Shown here: positions 13,568 through 25,440 of the stretch, one piece after another
Layout: every line of letters begins with the position of its first letter
Position numbering within the stretch: the first letter of the stretch is position 1
Assembly: GCF_001949145.1 (NCBI RefSeq)
Contig: NW_019091391.1
Location: 277,596-341,595 of the forward strand
Source of the DNA: Acanthaster planci
Lineage: Eukaryota; Echinodermata; Asteroidea; Valvatida; Acanthasteridae
Direction: 5' to 3'
Length of the DNA stretch: 64,000 nucleotides
Program-made: the position numbers and the translations under genes
Notes under the pieces: generated by a model
Database searches by the model: none
What the model saw: the letters and a program-made list of their open reading frames with translations, nothing else
What the model was told of the DNA's origin: nothing

Positions 13568-13850
13568 TGGATACCGGTCCAGATGGGGGAGTCAGGTTGG
13601 CATGGTGCTTCTTTCCTCGCCTTCCACCTTAGGGGGCCTGGGTTCGAATCCGGCTCAGTCCACATGTCAATTGAGTTTTCAGTCCCTACCTGAGTCGATC
13701 TGTGGCTTTCCCTGAAACATTTATCTGGGGGTTTTTCTCCCATCTCTAAAACTGAACATTTCTTCATTGTCTGCTTCGGTCATTATCATCCTGTAATTAC
13801 CGCTAAATGTGCTGTTGGATGATCGGATGTAAATAAATAAATAAATAAAC
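13568..13850 (+). mobile_element. tRNA-derived SINE, copy 1
   Basis: A perfect Pol III B-box GGTTCGAATCC lies at 13641-13651, with an A-box-like block just before it (about 13593-13615). A body and an AAATAAATAAAT tail (about 13829-13849) follow. The head and body match the copy at 36464-36690, sharing GGCTCAGTCCAC / GCCTCGGTCCAC, GGGTTTTCAG / GAGTTTTCAG, CCCTACC and GGGTTTTTCTC / GGGTTTTCTC. This is the usual layout of a tRNA-derived SINE with a short tandem tail. The family name is unknown to me. Confidence 0.8.
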
Positions 13851-16800
13851 CCAGTGTCTCATCCCAGGGATAACTCTTTTCCCAGCCCAACTGAAGGTTC
13901 AGATTGCATCAGTGTTGAATGCGTCAGCTGCTCGTAGCCAGGCACAGAGCACAAGATCACAATGAGTGAGAGAACACGCTGGCCAAGTCAAGCTTAGAGA
14001 GAGGGAGAGAAAGAGAGAGTGAGCGTTGCTCACAATTTGCTGCTTTGTTGCCGATGTAATCTAGCAAATGAAGTAGGCAATGCCTCTGAGGTACTCGATG
14101 CACAGTAGCAACGACCCAGGAACTGACTGCCTAAAATGAGAGGTTAGTCCCGTACTCAAACTGTGCCACACGACCTAGCTTTTGTGTTAACAAGTCTGTC
14201 TTTTCCCCTGGAATGGACAGAAACTGTGAGGAGCTTGCTTACCAGAATGCAACAAGCAAAAACAAAACGAGTACAAAATGCTCCGCTCACTGAAGTCAGA
14301 TCAATGTTCTTGCTGTGCTGTCACATACGGTTTTGGTAAATACCAGCAAACACTGACTCTTCTTCCGACTTCACAGTACATTCTAACTGCCCCTTGTTGG
14401 AAAAGACCGCGGGGTTAATTTCTTACAGTTCCTGCGTTCATTCTCCTGGGAAATTACAGCAAGTTTCACAAGTAATCTCAAACCACTTTCAGCAGTTTGC
14501 ATTTGCATATTAAAAAATTGACAAAAAATACCCTCGCTTTCCAGCAAGGTACGGCACTGGTACAAACTGCTTTACCCTACTTTCAAACATTGGGTGGAAC
14601 CTCACTGTGACAGTAAGGTCTGGTTCAAAGCTTTCAGAGTGTCCGCGGTCTTAAGACAGGGATTGGGGCCAATGACACTACAAGTCAAAACACAGGATGC
14701 GGCCAATGGAGGCTAATTACTCCATGGTTATTTTCTCAGTAAGGACCATGCAGGGACGAAAAAACATTTTGCCTGCGCTGAACAAACCAGCAGAAGACAG
14801 GAGTTGACGGTGAACATCAGCAAATTCCTGTCACATTGAGAGAACTGGCCAATTCAAATTCTTACCATTTTATCGTTGATTGTTAATTTTTCCCCATCAT
14901 TTTCGTCTGATTACAAGAAAAACTTGTGGCAATTACACTCATGAACGCTTCCAATAAGGGAATAAACAATTATGTACATGTATGTGCTTCCAGGCCAGTC
15001 TTCAACATTCATTTCAGATCGGATTCGGAGAATGGATGTTGATAATGCCAGAGCCAATGGTGAGTTCGGCGGAATTATCAGTGCCAAAGAACATCGCCTG
15101 AGAGGTATCCGAATTTATTCCCATTCATAAATACACAAAAATAATTGTCTTCAAAAGATTTTGTTCAACAATTATACCGGGTACTTTGATTTTTTTTCAA
15201 ACATCCGCTAGACACGTTATAACATGTAGGTGCATTGTACAAAGATGTTTCTCTTGCAAGAAGTTGTAAACAATCTCCTCATTATAGAGATTTGCGTGTA
15301 CATGCGTGGCACGTACAGTGTGAGGTGGCACACAGCCAGTCAGTGCTTTATCAACTTTTTTAAGACCAGCCACATGACAGGCTCTTGACAAGAGGGATGG
15401 CTAAACCGTCTTAGGTATTTATGAAAGGTGATTTACTTTGACAATTCTGGTTCTTCATCCTGTGCTTTATTTTTATCTAAGCTTGTACTTTCTGGATGAT
15501 TCTCTTCAAATTTAACTTGGGTCATTCGATAAATTGGGGGTTGCAATTTTTCTGCGTCCCTTTCACATCTGACCACGAACTTTGCAAGTTTGGAATACGG
15601 TTGGAATTTTTTGATTTCTACAACTAATTATTAAAGTAAAGTAAAACACCTGCCAAACAAATAAATGCAGCTCAAAGTCAATTTCACTATTTCCACGTCA
15701 ATTTTCACAGGTCAGGTGTAACAGGGGCACCAAGACTGTCACGCTTTTGGATCATGAATTCATAGAATAGAACTGAATGCGCATGTGTTATTGAGTGGTC
15801 TCTTGGCTGTCGTGTGTAGGCCAAAACACCGCCCTCTTCAGCTCCTGCACAAAGTGAATACGAAGTCAACTGGACTCTACTGACCCTTGAGATGCTCCCC
15901 ATGGCTCTGTCCTATCTGGAGGTCAAAGAGGTCAATCCCCAGTCTCTTCTTCATGCAAGCTGCCTTGGCAGATTCAAACTTAACCCCCCCAACAAACAAA
16001 CCCCCCCCAGTTGCTTGGTTGCCAAGTTTTTGCTCCCTACACAGGAAGCATTTCATGTAGGCTCATCATTGGGAGTCTAGACATGGAACTGATGCACGTC
16101 TAGACGTGGGTTGTTTTGCACAATCTCAAGGAGGAACGAAAAAGGCTGGATATATTTATGTACGGCGCAGTGACGTGAAGGACTCACCGAAAACATGAGA
16201 GAAAAGAACGACGACACACCTTCTAGAGACACAATGTATGTCCAGTGACAGTTAAGGATTTCAAAGACTCTTTATGCCAACATATATGACCTCTAGAGAA
16301 TTTACCGGTACAAAGTTAGTATCAAGTGAAAATACAACCACACCAGCAAGCTGACAGGGACAGCATAAAATTTCTGTCGACCATGGGTTGCCTTTTGTGA
16401 GGTATGGTCAAAGATAAAGATGGGAGAGGCGTCCCCAACTGATACTTTCTCTCGAGTGCACATTTCGCTGCCCATCTTTTTCCCTTTGCACTGAGCCTTT
16501 GGCAAGCTCGTAAAGTAATGTCTTGCATGAGTTGTGGTAGGCCTGCAGACCACTGCCATGAAGCTGGGGCATACATGTACATGTATCATGCACCCTGTAC
16601 CATTCTAGAAAAATGCCAAATTTGCAAAGCCTGCTGCAGTAAAGTCTACAGTTGGTCGCCAACCTTGCACAGCACAAAGTTCTCACTGAATGACACAAAC
16701 GTGCTGTGTTTTAATAGTAACTCTTAGTTCAACTGGGCTAAAACTTTACACTTGCAGGGAGCATGGTTGCACCTTTGTTGAGACTAAGTTTGAATCAAAT

Positions 16801-19800
16801 CTGTAGCTGGCTGCTGTACATGGAAAAGACTGAAGGCCATGGTAAATTCTTCTGCAACAATGATCTCATCCAGGCATTCCTTCCTCGGACGAATTCGATA
16901 AATTGTTTTCAGATCTTGGTTGTCTGAACATCTCAAGAACTTGGGAACTGCAGAGGAGTTAGTTGGTCATCATTCTCTCATCAATTCACCATCTACCCGA
17001 TCACCAGTGACCTTTACACAGAAGCTGAATGCTTGCCAACAAGTTTTATTTTCTGCCTGGGATTAAGCTCCTATAACAAGAATTTGTGACCCCAAAAGGT
17101 CAAGCTGTCAAAACTTTGAGGACCTCGAGACAGGTGCAAACTGTCTAGCGGTAGAGACCAGGGAGGGATGGGCCCGATTGAAGGGGGGAAGACAGATTGG
17201 AGGACATGTTATGTTGCTGTACATGTACATGATCTTGATTTCTCCCCAGTAAAACTATGATGGGGGGGGGTTGACAGGACGGGGCAGTCTGATTGCAGCC
17301 TGCCCCAGTCAGGCAGGCTCCAGCATGCCTAAAGTTAGGATTACTCCAGCCTGCTATCTCCAAAAGCAGGGTTGGTCCCAAGGGAATCCCGCTGGATGAC
17401 TCCGCTTGGGATGCACTAAGCACAAACTGGCACAAAGAGCACTTTTTCTTACAGCACAGTTCAAGTTTTCGAGTATGGTGACTTCACACATGCCACATTA
17501 CTGAACAACATCGACCAAATCCATTGTTACGCTTGTCTCGTGCACTTACCATACGTCATGTGTGACTCTTAGCATAACACTGGGACTGCCACATTGTGTT
17601 ATCCTACATGTATTTATGATCATACCAGCACCTTCTTTCCGGAACATTTTTTTCCCTTCTTCTTATGAGGAGTGGCATCGCTACCGTGCATCAAACAGAT
17701 TTTAATTTGCTATTTCCTCCCTCCGCTGCAATTTTCGCATCAATACCGTGATGCCATCTATGGGCATGCTCAGGAGGGAATCTGTATTCCCTGAGCGACA
17801 CGGTTGGACAAGTCATTCTGAGAAAAGCTTATTATCAATCAAGAATGCGACTTTGGGGAAAAAAAAACAGTTCAACTGCCGTCAGCAAACCGGTTTGAGA
17901 ATACATGTAGGTGGCCCGCTGAGCTAAAAAGGCAGCAAAAAAAAAAAAGCTAATGGGGACATTAAAAAACAAGAAACTGCCATTTCACTCTATGATACAT
18001 GTAATTGAACAACAGAAACATTTTTCATTGATTTGAAAAGCATTACAAAAAAATAAATAAAAAGCCGCCACTTACCAGAGTAAAGCTTCTCCACTGGCAA
18101 ACAATACCGGTACCATGCTGGGAATGGTGTACTTTGAAAGTTCTACATCGGTCACATCTGGGGAGAAGAATCAATCAATTTGATGTTACATTGAAGCTCT
18201 GATACTGGTATTTTCATGATGAGAAAGGCAACAAGATTTCAACAGTTTTTTTTTTAAGGGAAGGGTTGTCAACGGTTTGACAATGTTGCTTTTCTCTCAT
18301 GTTCAAAAGAAAAACGTGCGTTTTGTTAAATTCACGTACATGTATCCTACCCATTAAAAATCCCTGAAACAGACAAAATGAATATTTCCTGTTGTTGGAA
18401 CACTGAGGCATGCAACTATGAAATCAGGAAAAAATGAGGAAGTTTTAAAATCTGCAAGACGACTCTGGACAATGTTTTTAACTGCCAGCAACGATGCCGG
18501 TGGTCTAGAAATGAAGAGTTCAGCAGATCCTAGGGAGAAGTTGCTGGCCTGACAATTGGCTGAAGTTTCCTATGGAATCCTCAAAGAGGGAAAAGACCAA
18601 CATTATTCCCAAAGGAACTAAGGACCTGAAAAGTCGGAACCAGATGATGGAGGTCAAAGGTGAAACCACCTTAGCGACTTGGAGGACTAAATCTCAAACA
18701 AATGCAGCAGCAGAAGACTGACATGTGCAGAGATACCACACTGGACGCCGGAGATGTTGACTTTCCTTAGATGAAACAGGTGGTAACCGGCATGAAGCAA
18801 TGTCAAGGGAAAATGGGGGGGGGCCCTTGGTCTAAGGAAGATTTCAAGTGAGGGTAATGGCAAAGAAGGGCACAATAGCTGCAGGATAACTGCCGGTATA
18901 TTTCCCCCCCCAAAAAAAAAGTGACCCAAAAATCATCTCTCTCAGACTTTCCATAATTGTACCAAGGCCAGCATAAGAAGCCTCTGGCTATTTTTCAGGA
19001 ATGCTATCCATCTCTTTCAGCAACTGTATGAAACTTGAACGACTTGGTTTTCATTTCAAGCTAAAATTCAGAGAGCCATTCTTAACCTAACCAAACCATT
19101 CTGAATTTAAGAGGACACGATAGAGACAAACACTGGCCAAGATGAAGTGTCAAAAGAAAGGGAAAGAAACGATCTACATGTACTGTAGCCCCCATGCCAA
19201 AAGCCAGAGGCCGATCTCCAGTCCCGGGGAAGTCATCCCAGGCCCACCCGCACACTTGTTAGTCCTCATCAGCGGAGCGACACAGTGATTGGCCCAGACG
19301 GGACCAGGGAGACTGTAATTGGTAAAACTGTTCTGGCTGATCCACGGGGCAAATCGTTGACACGAGCGCCAAAATCCTCACAATCCCTCACAATCCGCTC
19401 CACGTCGATCTCCAGGGGACTCTTTTTTAGGGGGTGATGGGATGCAAGATTCAAGCAGAGAATGAAAGGATCACCCAGAATTGAGAAACAAATGATAGTT
19501 TGGAGAAAACACTGCACAGTTAACAGGTATCCTGTTAAAGAATACATTCACAAAGGTCTCTTCATGAAAACCAGGGACAGTTTTGATTTACAGCACAGCA
19601 GTTAACAGACGTGTTGCACTCAGAAAATCTGTGCCACATTGAGCTTCATGCATACATGTACATGAACATATAGGTTTTAGTATATACGTGCTTTGTGTAC
19701 ATGTATCATGTACATGTAGATGTGACAAATGTACACTGAGATTTCTACTGGCTCCAAACCCACATCTTTTTACAATTCTATCATTTCTATTCAACATGTG

Positions 19801-20678
19801 GACACTACTGGTGTGAAATATCCAGAGTTCCATGACAAATGCATTTTTTTGAATCGATCAAAATTTGATATTTCGAAATGTGAAAAGGTGATAAGCTGTG
19901 GAGGTAATGTGTAAGTAACAGTATGGTTCATCCTACTCTGGGAAAATTACCAGGAGGGTCAGAAAACTTCGAAACATGTACAGTACGTGTGCATGAAATA
20001 TTGTTTATGGTAACATCTACTGGTAGCCGACTGCTTAGAGATGATGAACACCACACAGGGTCCTTGATAATCCCACTGAAGGGCTATCAAAGGTTGGGCA
20101 GTGGGTTCAGGCCTGGGCAGCCAACACGGACACACAGCTCACCTCAAGCCAGATTGTGGCCAGCTTAAAGGACTGTCTGGCTAAAGAGGGCCAGTGAAGT
20201 AGCATCCACTAGTGCTCTTGACCTCAATGATGGCCACGTGGAATATATGACATGTTTATCGTGCCAAACGTCGACCAAAAAGTACAGATCTGATCTGATC
20301 GGTAAACTTACGTGAACGATGTAGTGCGTGGACTGCTTAATTTATATTTGAATAAAATAATGGCCAAAAACGCAGAGCAAAACCTAGAGGAAATATGACA
20401 AAGTATCTTGGCTTCAATGGTGGCCCCCAACGGGTCATGGTGGTACCAATGATTGGCCAAGTTTGAAAAGGACACAGCTGTCTGTAGCTACATGTACAAT
20501 ATTAATAATTCCAGTTTATACTGCGCACATATCCTCCCTGCCGGATGCTCAAGGCACAGCATTATCATTATCCCTGTACATTGGGCTCACAACAACGGAA
20601 CATTCCTGAGACCATCTCAGCTCCCTGAGGAGCATACTAGCTGATATCGAGCACACGGCTAGACCAAATCTGCCCTCA
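13851..20678. other. Non-coding stretch
   Basis: No supported exon. TACATGTA clusters occur near 14977, 16571, 17219 and 19650-19720. A motif ATTTATTCCCATTCATAAATAC near 15112 also lies at the right arm of the foldback element at 23.4 kb, so a fragment of that family may sit here. Open frames of up to 96 codons have no recognisable domain. Confidence 0.5.
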
Positions 20679-20826
20679 CAGGTACCCATTTTACTCCTGG
20701 GTGGAGAGAGGCACATGGGGGTAAAGTGACTTGCCCAATATCAAAACATGTTGCCACCAGTTGGATTCGAACCCCGACCCTATGATCAGAAGCTACAAAC
20801 CCTAACCGCTTCGCCACACGTCCCTC
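20679..20826 (-). mobile_element. tRNA-derived SINE, minus strand
   Basis: Read on the minus strand it starts near 20826. It shows an A-box-like GTGTGGCGAAGCGGTTAGGG, then a perfect B-box GGTTCGAATCC (complement of 20763-20773), then a short body ending near 20680. The tRNA-like part is about 65 bp. The sequence differs from the SINEs at 13.6 and 36.5 kb, so this is a second family. It lacks the acceptor-stem pairing of a working tRNA gene. Confidence 0.7.
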
Positions 20827-23237
20827 ATGTCTGTAGCTACATGTATAAGCCTATGACTGTGGCATGCTAGGGAACAAATTGAAGCTTTTAGTCACAAAAA
20901 CAACTGGTTCAGACACAAGCGCCGTCTGATTGGCCACAGAAAAACCATGAGTACAATAAAAGGAGACATGCACTCTGTCCAGGCAAGTGAACATTCACTG
21001 GTGCCCTGAAGTCCCCTGGTGATTAGACAGAACAAATGGCAGGTCTGTGGTATCAATAATTAGCTGTTCTCACTGAGAGAACATAAACCTGAATTCTAGG
21101 TGCAGCTCTGACAAGGAAAAGGGCATGAAGACCTTGGTTTGGACACCTTCTGAATACCTGCATGTAAAGAACCCTTTGTGTAATTCCACACAGCTTCCAG
21201 TGTACATGTGTGCACACGCCTACAGGCTATTCTTTTGGAGCTTAGACAAAGCTGAAGCTCTGAAAACGCCTACACAAATGAAAAATTGGAGAGCAGGATT
21301 GGGCGAGCCTGCGACTGCAGTCTGGCAGCACGGGCAGAATCACCCCAGCCCTCCCCCCCCGACTGGTAATTCAATAAAAAAAAAAAAAAAAAGCCGAGGA
21401 GCGCAACATTCAATTGAACGGCACTATATATATGACTCATGCGCACCCCGGCAGTCTCAATGTACTGGCAGGTTCCGAAGTTGTTCCCATCAGCCGGGTT
21501 CCCGGGGGACCGTTTGCCAGCGAGACACGGTTATTGAGGACGTTGGACGAGATACATCCCGGCATTCACAAGACGGCTGAACAGGCTGAATCAACCCATG
21601 ACAAAGGGTTTTGGCTTCTGGAAATCACACACACACAAATCTCTTGCATGGGACACCCTCTGCTTGCTTTCTTGCCAAAACCTCTCTTGTTAGGGTAATA
21701 CTGTCAAGTAATTCTACGGTTATTTATGAGTTGGGGAAGCAATTTACGGGCTGGGCCAGACTGTAGACTTATAAAAAACCTCACTCCTTAGTTTTTCATT
21801 CAGGGTGTTTCCTTTGTGGGGACAATTGAAAAATGCCTCACTCCAAGATGTGACCATATTAGCTTGAACCATGGAGATGTGTTTTATTTCTCCATGCTTG
21901 AACATGGAAAAAAAAAAAATCCAGGAGTCATCTGGCTGTATTGTCTGCCAGAGGCCCTGCAATATCCCCAGGGGGAACAGTCTGAACATGAGATATGACA
22001 GATTGTGGAAACTTTTTACTAGTGTCAAGATTTCCTGCACAACAAAAAAGCCCATAGAATTGAGCAAGAGGTGACTTAGTGGTTTGAAAGACCAAAGTTG
22101 GCAGCAATTTGACAATGCCGGCAGTGTTCAAATTGGGAAAAAACCCTCTATACCACTGAGCTGGAAAGTAGAACTTCAAGAACCCAAAAATGGTTTCCTC
22201 AAAATGAGGTTTTTTTAACAAGTACCAGTACAAGTACATGTAGAAGAATCACTTCTCCAGTTCAATCTACGTGTACATGTACATGTTGATTTGCAAAGAA
22301 AATTTACACATTGTACACAAAACTAGATAAGTTGATCAGATATTTCAAAATCGGCAAGTCACAGGAATTGGTCATATAATTTATGGTATTCATGAGCTTA
22401 AATTACATGTACAAGCCCACCCGAGACACTGTATGTATAGGTAAGTAGACATACAGGGTATACTGTAACTAATGCCAAACTGGTCAGCAGAGGGCGCAGT
22501 TTCCAAGACTCAAGTAAACGCGTCGTACCGCTTCGTACATCCTCCTCAGCCAGGTCTATTTACTGAATGCAAGGAAATTAACACATGCCGAGTTCCCGAT
22601 GGCTCCCCTAACGAGGAAGTGGGACATCAATCAGCAGCAAAAGGGGGGGGGATGCTCCTAACCCGATCCAAATTCTCTAACCGACCATGACGAGTAGCAG
22701 AGAGTGCCCGGTCCCCTTTGAGTCATGACTTCCTCTCGGCTTGGACGTGTCTCAACGAGTGCCACGGCATCGCGCCCGGAGGGTTATTTTTGTTAAAACT
22801 CTTTTCAGTCCGTACAATATTGCTCCATGGACTGAACGCTCACTTGGCAACCTAAGAAACCATTCAAACAATCCACTTGACAGATTTCAAAACTAGATAC
22901 AATAAACGATGTACGCATGTGACTTGGAAAGCATCTCCCATCAACCAAGGTATCCCAATGTTGCTTCAAAGCAAGTTATCTGTATTACACACAAAGGAAC
23001 ACTGTCTATACTACATGTACGGTGCCAAAAATGTCTACTGCCCAAATGCCAAGCCTACCGGTAGAGTAGACATCCCGCTTACCTGAACCATCTTGGAAAG
23101 TTTTTCTTCTTTACAAATGGTGAGCTCTGCGATGGAACCTTTTAAAAATACAAACCTTCAAAATGCACTGTACATGTACATGTGCATATATACGTGTCTC
23201 AGTTCAAGCTCATCTTCAATTTTTGTTTAACTACTTT
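20827..23237. other. Non-coding stretch with CpG-rich patches
   Basis: No coding exon is supported. Two patches are richer in CpG than their surroundings: about 21395-21580, which includes a TATATATA near 21426, and about 22490-22780. A CTCF-like motif lies at 22484-22497 and is listed separately. An A18 run sits at about 21374-21391. Confidence 0.5.
22484..22497 (+). promoter_or_regulatory. CTCF-like motif
   Basis: TCAGCAGAGGGCGC matches the bilaterian CTCF core consensus CCASYAGRKGGCRS at every position but the first. It lies at the left edge of a CpG-rich patch. Binding is unproven; a single motif can occur by chance. Confidence 0.4.
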
Positions 23238-23440
23238 AAAAGGTAGTTTACTAAGGGAATAAATATGTGCTTTGCCAGTCTTAAACTAAGGTTTAAGACC
23301 AGCTCAGGAGAACAGACGTGACAAAGAGCCAAGCCGGAGGCAAGGGCATTATCAGTGTTCGTTCTCCTGATCAAGGTCTTAAACCTTAGTTTAAGACTGG
23401 CTAAGCACATATTTATTCCCATTCATGAATACCTTTTCAT
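23238..23440. mobile_element. Foldback (MITE-like) element with long inverted arms
   Basis: The left arm from about 23255 contains GGGAATAAATATGTGCTTTG, then the AGTCTTAAACTAAGGTTTAA block, ending in a GGAGAAC block near 23315. It returns as its near-perfect reverse complement from GTTCTCCTGA (about 23358) to TATTTATTCCC at 23420. The arms are about 60 bp with only a few mismatches and enclose about 45 bp. Weaker similarity (AAAGGTA / TACCTTTT) extends the ends to about 23238 and 23440. No transposase is encoded, so this is a non-autonomous foldback element. Confidence 0.8.
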
Positions 23441-24004
23441 TCAGAGTGTTAAAAGAAGTCAACACACATGTTAACTATAATGCATTTTCAACGATTTTGT
23501 TACAAAATTTTCCTTTCATTTTCTCCCGACCCCCCCAATTTATAGTATATTCCTTTTGAAAGTTGTCCAATAGAATCCCTTCAATGAACTTCACACGCAC
23601 ATGGCGCGTAGCGCGCACACAGACTCCTGACCAATCAGATCAGATTAGACTGTCTTGTATCCAAGTGACTGTGCATGATTTATGCAGTGGGCATTATCAC
23701 TTCTCAGTGGGCATTATCAAATATTAATACAAGGTCACGTGACGTGTTGCAACCAATAGGCATAGAAAAACTGTCCCAGGTATTTATGAATACCTTTTTG
23801 CTGTTTATGCTAATGAGATTTCCATATTCACGAGTAAAACTGTGATGTCATCTGAGGAAGAAGGTCTCAATGTTATACCAGTTGTTCCCCAAAATTCTTG
23901 CCTTCATGTAAGACTTTGCTGGACTAAATTATCCCCTTTTGGTGATTCATTGCTCTCAAGTGAACAATCAACCTTTCTCAGAGATGTTTTCAGTGAGTAA
24001 AATC

Positions 24005-24147
24005 CGGGTTCACAATTGGAGCAGAAAATCCTACGCAACTGCACCATGTCCCCGAATGAAATCATAGCAACAGCGCCCTCAGTTGTCCAGGATAGCATGG
24101 ATATTTCAAATGTATATGTGTATCTAAAAAGTACACTTTTCAATTGC
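24005..24147. repeat. Dispersed repeat, copy B
   Basis: This is the partner of 11718-11855: GGGTTCACA at the left, ATCATAGCAACAGC and CCCTCA in the middle, and AAAAAGTACACTTTTCA at the right, in the same order and orientation. It is too diverged to show boundaries or target duplications. Confidence 0.55.
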
Positions 24148-24263
24148 ATTCAACCGAAGTGTGTTTTAAAAAAGGTTTCCTATATTGAAGAAAAGTATAA
24201 AGTCACAGAGAAAAACTTGCATAAAAAATTCATCACAGCTACAGGCACACTTTAATGATAAAA

Positions 24264-24533
24264 CAGGTGAATGAGAGGAGGCATAGTACACAGGTGAATG
24301 AGAGGAGACACAGTACACAGGTGAATGAGAGGAGGCACAGTACACAGGTGAATGAGAGGAGGCATAGTACACAGGTGAATGAGAGGAGGCATAGTACACA
24401 GGTGAATGAGAGGAGGCATAGTACACAGGTGAATGAGAGGAGGCACAGTACACAGGTGAATGAGAGGAGGCACAGTACACAGGTGAATGAGAGGAGGCAT
24501 AGTACACAGGTGAATGAGAGGAGGCATAGTACA
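24264..24533. repeat. 27-bp minisatellite, 10 units
   Basis: Exactly ten units of CAGGTGAATGAGAGGAGGCA plus TAGTACA, with only single-base changes between units (such as GCATAGT versus GCACAGT). Because 27 is a multiple of three and the unit has no stop in several frames, open frames of 95-129 codons cross it on both strands (for example QVNERRHST repeated ten times). There is no start context, splice signal or homology, so these are by-products of the repeat. Confidence 0.95.
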
Positions 24534-25311
24534 GTTCATGTAGTGTTAGTAACAAAAGCTGCCCCTACAGTCTCTGCTTAATTGATTCCAAATCCCAATT
24601 TTTAATTAAAGGCCATTCTGGTTTTGACAAACAACGGAGACCATCACATGCACATCAATTTATATTGCAATCCTTTTTCCTAAACGTCTTCAAAATGGAA
24701 ATTAAGATGCCTGTAGATAGTTTTCTTCGCAGATGGGGAGTCTCACGCGGCATGTACGGTTCAGGCGCAAAAGATGTACATGTATGTGGCTGTACACATT
24801 CTACAGATTAGATGGCAAATCTGCCTTACAACAATCTCTGCAGTTCTCAACCATGGTGCACAAAAGACTACAGGGTTTGAATGGTGGGATGAGTCAGACT
24901 CATACATGAAGGGGTCTGAGCTGAGCTGCGTAATGAATGAGTCTAGATAACTGCATGTACGTATCGTACGAGGAAAGGGGGGGAAGATGTTGACATGATC
25001 CGTGTGGCATTTAAGCTGACTCGGTGGTAATTATTCGGCGAAACGCCGCAATCAACAAGGCAGGGGCGATATACTGGTTGGTATTATGCACGTGTCGTGC
25101 ATGCCCAAGCGGACTGATTGTTTTCTGGGGACATTCTACCCACATGGGAGTCTTGACGCTTTGGTTGAAGATAGAGAAGTCAACATCGAGACCATACAAG
25201 ATTCGAGGAAAAGGAAGGCTAATCAAACACAGCAATCTGTGATTAAAATGATACCTTAGTGTCACTTGTTTTTTCCATCAATCAAAATTAAAGGGAAGAG
25301 CCACCAACGTA
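24534..25311. other. Non-coding stretch
   Basis: No exon, RNA gene or repeat family can be supported. There is one TACATGTA site near 24778. Confidence 0.5.
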
Positions 25312-25440
25312 GGGCTGGATAGCTCAGTTGGTAGAACAAAGGTACGGAGTTCCAGAGGTCAGATTCAAATCCCGCACCTGTCAATTTCCTTGTTCCTCTT
25401 CATAATCATTTGTATGTGCCCAGTAAATTTCCTTTAGTTT
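25312..25440 (+). mobile_element. tRNA-like fragment, probable SINE head
   Basis: TAGCTCAGTTGG (25320-25331) is a perfect Pol III A-box. A B-box-like AGATTCAAATCC follows at 25361-25372, the spacing expected for a tRNA. The ends (GGGCTGG and CGCACCTG) cannot pair as an acceptor stem, so it is not an intact tRNA gene. A pyrimidine-rich tail follows. The best reading is the head of a decayed tRNA-derived SINE; a degraded tRNA pseudogene is the alternative. Confidence 0.6.

Noticed and set aside
13359-13767. 118- and 81-codon frames on both strands
   Set aside because: They lie across the tRNA-derived SINE.
19269-19547. Minus-strand 92-codon frame containing an acidic stretch
   Set aside because: No domain, and no good acceptor or donor flanks the protein-like part.
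24166-24581. Open frames of 95-129 codons with repeated QVNERRHST or related units
   Set aside because: They are produced by the 27-bp minisatellite and occur on both strands; there is no start context, splice site or homology.
25312-25385. Functional tRNA gene
   Set aside because: The ends cannot form an acceptor stem even though the A-box is perfect.
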